DNA from: Zingiber officinale | Lineage: Eukaryota; Streptophyta; Magnoliopsida; Zingiberales; Zingiberaceae | Reading direction: 5' to 3' | Length of the DNA: 64,000 nt | Assembly: GCF_018446385.1 (NCBI RefSeq) | Contig: NC_055988.1 | Coordinates: 164,188,209 to 164,252,208, forward strand | Program-made: the position numbers and the translations under genes | Shown: piece after piece, positions 58,891-64,000 of the stretch | Position numbering within the stretch: the first letter of the stretch is position 1 | How the letters are laid out: each line of letters starts with the position of its first letter | Notes under the pieces: model-generated | Database searches by the model: none | The model's input: the letters and a program-made list of their open reading frames with translations, nothing else | What the model was told of the DNA's origin: nothing

Positions 58891-59309
58891 CTTGCCAAGT
58901 CTTTGCGGGCCCAACCACCCGAGCTGCTGTTGCGGACGTGACGCCGCGATTAACTGGATAGGACTCGGCGGGCGTCAAGTCCCTGGGTCGGGACACTGGC
59001 GCCATGTGCCCGGTCCGCTTACCGGGGCCCACATGTTGCCCCCGCCGCTCACCCGCGATCTTGGTGGGCCGCTGCCTCTCGCGCGTGGCGGGCCCCAGTT
59101 GAATGGGACGAGTTTCTCGCTGCCGATGTGCCGCGGAGGCGCGGAGCGCCATTTAAAGGCCCGGGCGACGATTTAAAGGCCCGGGCGCCCGTCGCCCCTC
59201 CTCGCCCAATTCCCAAATCGGAAACCGAAGCCAGTGGCAGGAGCAGGACGAGGAGCTCGAATCCAGTCTGTTCGATTCGGTTTCTCGGTCTTTAGGCGAC
59301 GGAAAATGT
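58891..59309 (+). promoter_or_regulatory. GC-rich promoter region of the TPP locus
   Basis: GC-rich sequence with several GGGCCC-type sites (about 58907, 59033, 59090), which include TCP/site-II-like motifs. The 21-22-bp phrase 'atttaaaggcccgggcgac' is tandemly duplicated at about 59151-59191, giving two TTTAAA boxes. The coding frame begins about 120 bp downstream. Confidence 0.5.
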
Positions 59310-60683
59310 GTGGAAGAAGATGATGAGGTAGGGATTGACGCTGTCGGAGGATTCGCCCTCGCGGTGGTCGCCGCCGCGAACAAGGTCGCTCGCTTCCCCT
59401 ATCCGGCCACCGACTCCATCGTCAGTTACCTTAGTTGCAAGAAAATGTTTCGCCAGATCAAACTCGGCCGCGGCGGCAGACCCAGTTCGTGGATCCAGTC
59501 CATCCCGCCATCGTCTCCGACTCAGATCAAGGAAGGGGCGGCGGCGTTGACGGCCTCTCATGGAGGAGGAGGAGACTATGAAAGATGGCTGGTGAGTGTC
59601 ACTGTTGAAGATCGTTGGATTTTTTATTTTTTCTCTATAAATCAGCCGTGGAATTTGGCCCGGGGATTGAATTGGGGGAATTTGCGCGAAGGAATTGCAT
59701 CCGTCCGCATTGGACAATTTCGAGGAGGTGATGATCTCATCCAAGGGGAATCAGATCGTGATGTTCCTCGACTATGATGGCACCCTGTCTCTCATCGTCG
59801 ACGACCCTGACTGCGCCTTCATGTCCGATGAGGCGAGCTTGCGAAATGCTTGGTAATTTCTTTTCAAAATCTTGACCTGGTCAATTACTTCTTTTGAACT
59901 AGATGAGAGAGGCCGTGAGAGATGTAGCAAGCCATTTCCCTACTGCTATCGTCAGCAGGAGGTGCAGAGAAAAGGTACGTTTTTGCGCTCGCACAAGAAT
60001 TCTTGCAGTCAAGTTTCTTCCATTGCCTTCAACATTTGGTTCTGGTGCACGGTCCATTCTAGATCAGGTTTCCAGCTTTGTGAGGCTATCAGAATTGTAC
60101 CACGCTGGTAGTCATGGCATGGGCATCAAAGGCCCAGGCCAGTCATGGGCACAGGCACACAGAAGCCAAGGTGGCTCTCCTCTTTAACTTCTTCTGTCTA
60201 CCCACCACCTTTCTTATGTTGCTTTGGGGATCCTTACTTTACCTTGGTGTCACAGGCAAAATCTGTTCTTTTTCAGCCGGCCAGTGAATTCCTTCCCATG
60301 ATTGATGAGGTGAGCTTGTTCATGCCCGGATCTCAGTTAAAAAATGCTCCTTTTCTAAAGATATTTTTTTTTTTAAAAAAAAAATGCTTTGATGGTTTGC
60401 ATTCTGCCCTTTTCAAGGTCTACAAGAAATTGGTGGAGACTACAAAGAGTGTCCCTGGATCACGAGTGGAGAACAATAAATTTTGTCTCTCTGTTCACTT
60501 CCAATGTGTCGAAGAGAAGGTAAACATGTGATACACATCGTAAACCACTTACAAAATAAGCTAACTTTTGCCTTCTTAATCTCAGAAATGGAATTTACTA
60601 TCTGACAAAGTCCGATCTCTTCTAAGGGAGTAGCTCAAGCTGAGGCTTACTCGTGGAAGAAAGGTAAAACATCTTAACCGTTA

Positions 60684-61018
60684 GAGCATCTACAATGAGA
60701 ATATTTGGAGTGTAATATTTCTTCAAATATTTCCCAATTTCGAGTATCACCCATTGAAAGGGGATATTGGGGAAGGGATTTGAATTCATAGGGCAGAGAG
60801 CTCTCTCTATCTTTTTAATAAAAAAAAATTAAAAGTATATATTTAACGGTAGAATTTAGAATATTTGAGAGTGAGATATTTCATAGGTGAGCCTCATAAA
60901 TATTTAGTCTGTGAGATATTTGATTGTGCTATATTTGAGAAGTGAGATATTTGATTGATGATGTGTATGTGGAGTCGTAAATATTTGAGAGAAATATTTG
61001 ATATTATTATGGATGCTC
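60684..61018. mobile_element. PIF/Harbinger-like MITE in the TPP intron
   Basis: A 335-bp element starting GAGCATC and ending GATGCTC, flanked by TTA (60681-60683) and TTA (61019-61021). The interior repeats 'gagatatttga'. It lies between TPP exons 7 and 8, so splicing signals were not hit. Confidence 0.8.
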
Positions 61019-61310
61019 TTAGCTTTCAACATTTATTCAACAACATTTGGCTACATTCAATTTCTGTGAACTAGAGTATGACTTGATGGATGCTTTTTAA
61101 ACTTTAGGTTATGGAGATTGGACCGACAATTTAATGGGACAAGGGCTCGGTATGCTTTGTGACCCAATGTTATCTGACATTATTACTAAACAGTGATAAT
61201 AAGTTTGTTTTTGTTGCTCAACATGATGGAAACATGATCATCCATGGTTTAGTAACCGCAATGACGTACTGCCTTTGTACATTGGAGATGATAGTACAGA
61301 CGATGCCTTT

Positions 61311-62398
61311 ATATATATATATATATATATATAAATTTGAATTAAAAAAATTAATATTTTTATATATAAATCCCTAATATATAAATATACCCCCTAAACA
61401 TATTATAAATTTTCATAAATATTTAAATTTATTTGATTTTTAATTTTTTTTATTAAATACTATAATCCAATTGGGATGTCTGAATCTAGAGGTAAAATCT
61501 TTAAAAAAAAAATAGTTTGAAAATTATAACCCAATTGAGAAGCATAAATCCTAAAATAAAATCTTAAAAAATATTTTAATTAAAAATTTTAATTCTAAAT
61601 TTAAAAATAATAATCATAATAAATAATATAATATGATATCTATTATTTCGATTTTAAATTTAAAAAAATCAATATTTCCTTATATATAAATCATAATCCA
61701 TGAATATATCTTCAAAACATATTATAATATTCCATAAATATTTAAATTTATTTTATTTTTTATTTTTCTTTTTACTAAATACTATAATCTAATTGGAAAA
61801 TTTAAACCCTAAAGATAAAATCTTTAAAAAAAATAACTTACAAATTATAACCCAATTGGGAAGCATGAATCTTAGAAATAAAATTTTTAAAAAATATTTT
61901 AATTATTTTTTTAATTCAAAATTTTAAAAAATAATTAAAAAGAAAAAAAACACTGATATCCTGCGCGACGTGCATAGTCGCAAAGGATATCATATTCGTG
62001 TGTATATATATATATATATAAAAGAGATCAATTCCCGATACATTACACATCCCCGATGCGTACTGGCCCATGTGGTAGTCAACCTTACTACGTGGACATA
62101 TGCTCCCAGGTGTGTGTGCACTTGGGTGAATCCTCTCTCGATATATATAGTTTTGTTACCATAATCAACCATGTATGGACAATTCATGGACATCTATTGT
62201 TAAATTTTTTATTTTTTAAAATTCTTACTTCATTTATATGAGAATTGAAAATCCGATTTGGGTTAAATCTCATCTCTAAACCCTAAAATCTTAAAGCCTA
62301 AACTCTAAAACCTATTTTTTTCCCCCTAAAATCCTAAACTCTAAACCCTAATCACAACTTCGTTGCTAATATCATTAATTTGGGTTATTTCCACAGGT
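61311..62398. other. AT-rich expanded intron of the TPP pseudogene
   Basis: (TA)n tracts at about 61312-61332 and 62002-62021. Two related AT-rich segments begin near 61378 and 61690 ('aatatataccccctaaacatattata' type), so a tandem duplication of about 310 bp is likely. 62276-62350 is a degenerate row of 'ccctaaa'-like motifs. Confidence 0.5.
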
Positions 62399-62470
62399 TC
62401 CGACGTTCTTGCGTCGTATTGTGGAGTTCAACCAATGATCCACAGTGTCTGATTTGAGGAACAACATCTG

Positions 62471-63585
62471 AAAGGCGTGGGCTCTTTTGCCATGTCCATA
62501 GGAAAATACAAGAACAGGTTTTTCTCCTTTCTTCCATTTTATTTTTCTTTTCTTCAATTTTTTTTAATACACTGTCTCTCATTATGGTAGTTGGCTCAAG
62601 ACCATTATTTACTGGTTTTCCTGCCTCATTTTATCTATATGTAAAGTCGATATTGCCAACAGTGATGAATTGTAATTCTTCATTGGCAGAAGAAAATATA
62701 CATGAGATTCACAACTAGATTTTGTGGGTTAATCGGCCGGCCCATACGTTCTCAATTATTTAGTTGGGCTCTTAGGAATCGCCCCCTTAGAGTTCTATAA
62801 ATTGCAATTCCATTTTACCTCCGTAAATTGCCGCTTTCGATTGAGCATAAGTTATAACATAGATTTAATTGGCAAAACCCACTCAATTGCTCAATAGGCA
62901 ATAGACACATGATAAGGATGTGGCCATGCAGATAAAGGCAGTTTGCTTTGGCAGTGACAGCAGTCTGCCTGTCTGTAGTGAAAACTGGCTTGATTTCCCT
63001 TGTAGGCCACCTAACAATACACAGCCTTTAAGATCCCCTCACAAGGACCACACATGTATCCATCAGATCTTGTCCTTCATATATATTATATATATAATTA
63101 AGTTTCAGTTTGAGTGAAGGAAATGAAAGTTGATGATCATGTTGTGTTTCTTATCTGGACTGAATCAATTGTGTTTTATTGGCGTTAGGTGATGTGCTTA
63201 ATAATGATTGAATGAATCAAAAGGAATGGTGGCAGTAATTGTGCATGTGGGACGTCATAATCTGGCATTGATCTTTATTCCAGTGTGGACCTGATCATCT
63301 CTCTGGTACACACAAGGACCACGGCCGCCTGATCACTCCCAATTCTTGAATGTTACGAAGTATAATAAGACAAAGAAGACACAAGCAAACATAACATAGC
63401 GGGGAGAAAACTCATGTGAAGTATCTTTCAAGGTTTGTTGTTTATGCCGTGAGCACATATAGCACGGATAAGACTCATCTGAAGCGATGGCGGAGTCTCT
63501 ACCCGGGTTAATATTGATCGACTGTAATATGCCCAGGTAATCATCTGTCTAGGACTTGCAGATGAAAAATTTATCTATTGGTCCA
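62471..63585. other. Intergenic sequence downstream of TPP
   Basis: No gene or RNA is recognised. Short frames only. Confidence 0.3.
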
Positions 63586-63589
63586 TATT

Positions 63590-63755
63590 ATTCGAAATAC
63601 AATTAAAGTCTTATATTAAAAATACATGAAAAAGATTATGAGTTTAAAAGATACATTAATATAAGTAATAAGGTCTTTTGGATAAAATTTAAAATTTAAA
63701 ATGAATAATATCATACTATTATAAACATGTATGAATTTGTATTGGATACATGTTA
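63590..63755 (+). mobile_element. Degraded TRIM LTR relic
   Basis: 'atgaaaaagattatgagttt', 'aataaggtcttttggataaa' and 'gaataatatcat' line up, in the same order and spacing, with the TRIM 3 LTR. Conservation is only partial and the ends are lost. Confidence 0.6.
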
Positions 63756-64000
63756 AAAGAAACTGCCTAGACTAAAGCCCAAATAAATTACCTTAATCCG
63801 AAGTATCTTTCAGGGCTTGAGATTTGGGGTTTGTAATCACTTCTAATTTGCAAATATGACATTGAGACACTCGCAAGCAGAGGACACAGATAGGACTCAT
63901 GTGAAGTATCTATTAGAATTTGAGATTTAGAGTTTATAATTAGTCCTATCCTCATACATTGCGGAGCATAATAAGACACGACCAAGCAGGAATAATAGAT
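63756..64000. other. Loose local repeat at the window end
   Basis: The phrase 'catgtgaagtatct' occurs near 63414 and 63899, and 'gaagtatctttca' near 63417 and 63800. It is not long enough to classify. Confidence 0.3.

Larger units (their letters stand above)
59310..62470 (+). pseudogene. TPP: Trehalose-6-phosphate phosphatase pseudogene
   Basis: TPP removes phosphate from trehalose-6-P. At least nine exons can be traced: 59310-59591, 59692-59832, 59903-59974, 60068-60170, 60277-60309, 60418-60519, 60586-60663, 61108-61150 and about 61254-61310, with a degenerate last exon at about 62399-62470. Motifs in order: RPSSWIQSIPPSSPT, HPSALDNFEEV, the HAD catalytic motif LDYDGTLSLIV (59764-59796), HFPTAIVSRRCREKV (usual TAIVSGR, so Gly is Arg), LYHAGSHGMGIKGP, EFLPMIDE, ENNKFCLSVHF, then RKVMEIGPTI and DVLPLYIGDDSTDDAF. 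Disabling changes: TAG at 60631-60633, TAA at 61132-61134, no ATG in frame at the 5' end (frame opens at GTG), and expansion of TA repeats after the last motif. The exon 2 donor is GC instead of GT. All other introns keep AG acceptors, so decay is recent to moderate. I cannot exclude that a shorter product is made. Confidence 0.88.

Noticed and set aside
1..64000. A new gene cluster or defence-like system
   Set aside because: The only intact host genes are a PRE-type HLH and an LTPG about 36 kb apart, with no shared pathway; everything else is retroelement, MITE, tandem repeat or pseudogene.

Overview
This is a stretch of plant nuclear genome, almost certainly monocot. It is dominated by nested LTR retrotransposons, with three small islands of host sequence. 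The host exons are GC-rich and split by GT-AG introns, and the tRNA and gene families are plant. Several copia LTRs (starting TGTTGG or TGTGGG and carrying GGCGCC or GTCGAC palindrome clusters) look to me like those of the ginger order (Zingiberales). That placement rests on memory of repeat style and is tentative.

Layout. 1-10.8 kb is a nest of copia elements: an old copia LTR and gag remnant (589-2740), cut by a minus-strand copia (B; 2741-10.8 kb), whose LTR is cut by a gag-only copia (A; 3207-7701), whose primer-binding site is cut by a gypsy solo LTR (5947-6805). 10.8-17.0 kb is non-coding and made of many short tandem arrays (25, about 34, 36, 37, 70 and 386 bp), probably Ty3/gypsy UTR or LTR material; a hAT-type MITE sits at 10838-11082. 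19.05-20.76 kb is another gypsy solo LTR.

Host island 1 (about 20.8-24.4 kb) holds an intact two-exon gene on the minus strand for an atypical PRE/ILI-type HLH protein. 24.4-28.9 kb holds a duplicated 240-bp segment, a long LTR-like non-coding repeat and a foldback MITE. 28907-39527 is a complete but decayed Ty3/gypsy element of the Tat type on the minus strand, with gag, protease, RT, two RNase H domains, integrase, a tandem array and an intron-containing antisense ORF. Next to it are a NAC-domain pseudogene (about 40.07-40.37 kb), a miniature LTR element with matched 808-bp LTRs and only 291 bp between them (40911-42817), and a gypsy solo LTR (43819-48585) with a full-length but dead copia inside it.

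48.6-51.8 kb is AT-rich and built from roughly 1-kb repeats that each begin with a tRNA-Pro sequence, two decayed and one nearly complete (51181-51252). 51.8-56.7 kb holds a decayed copia pol, a copia solo LTR and three TRIM elements of one family; a fourth relic lies at 63.6 kb. Host island 2 (56.7-64 kb) has an intact GPI-anchored lipid-transfer-protein gene and, downstream, a trehalose-6-phosphate phosphatase locus that still splices on paper but carries nonsense changes.

The two intact host genes are unrelated in pathway and there is no gene cluster. The main interest lies in the retroelements. I see no convincing new enzymatic or defence system.
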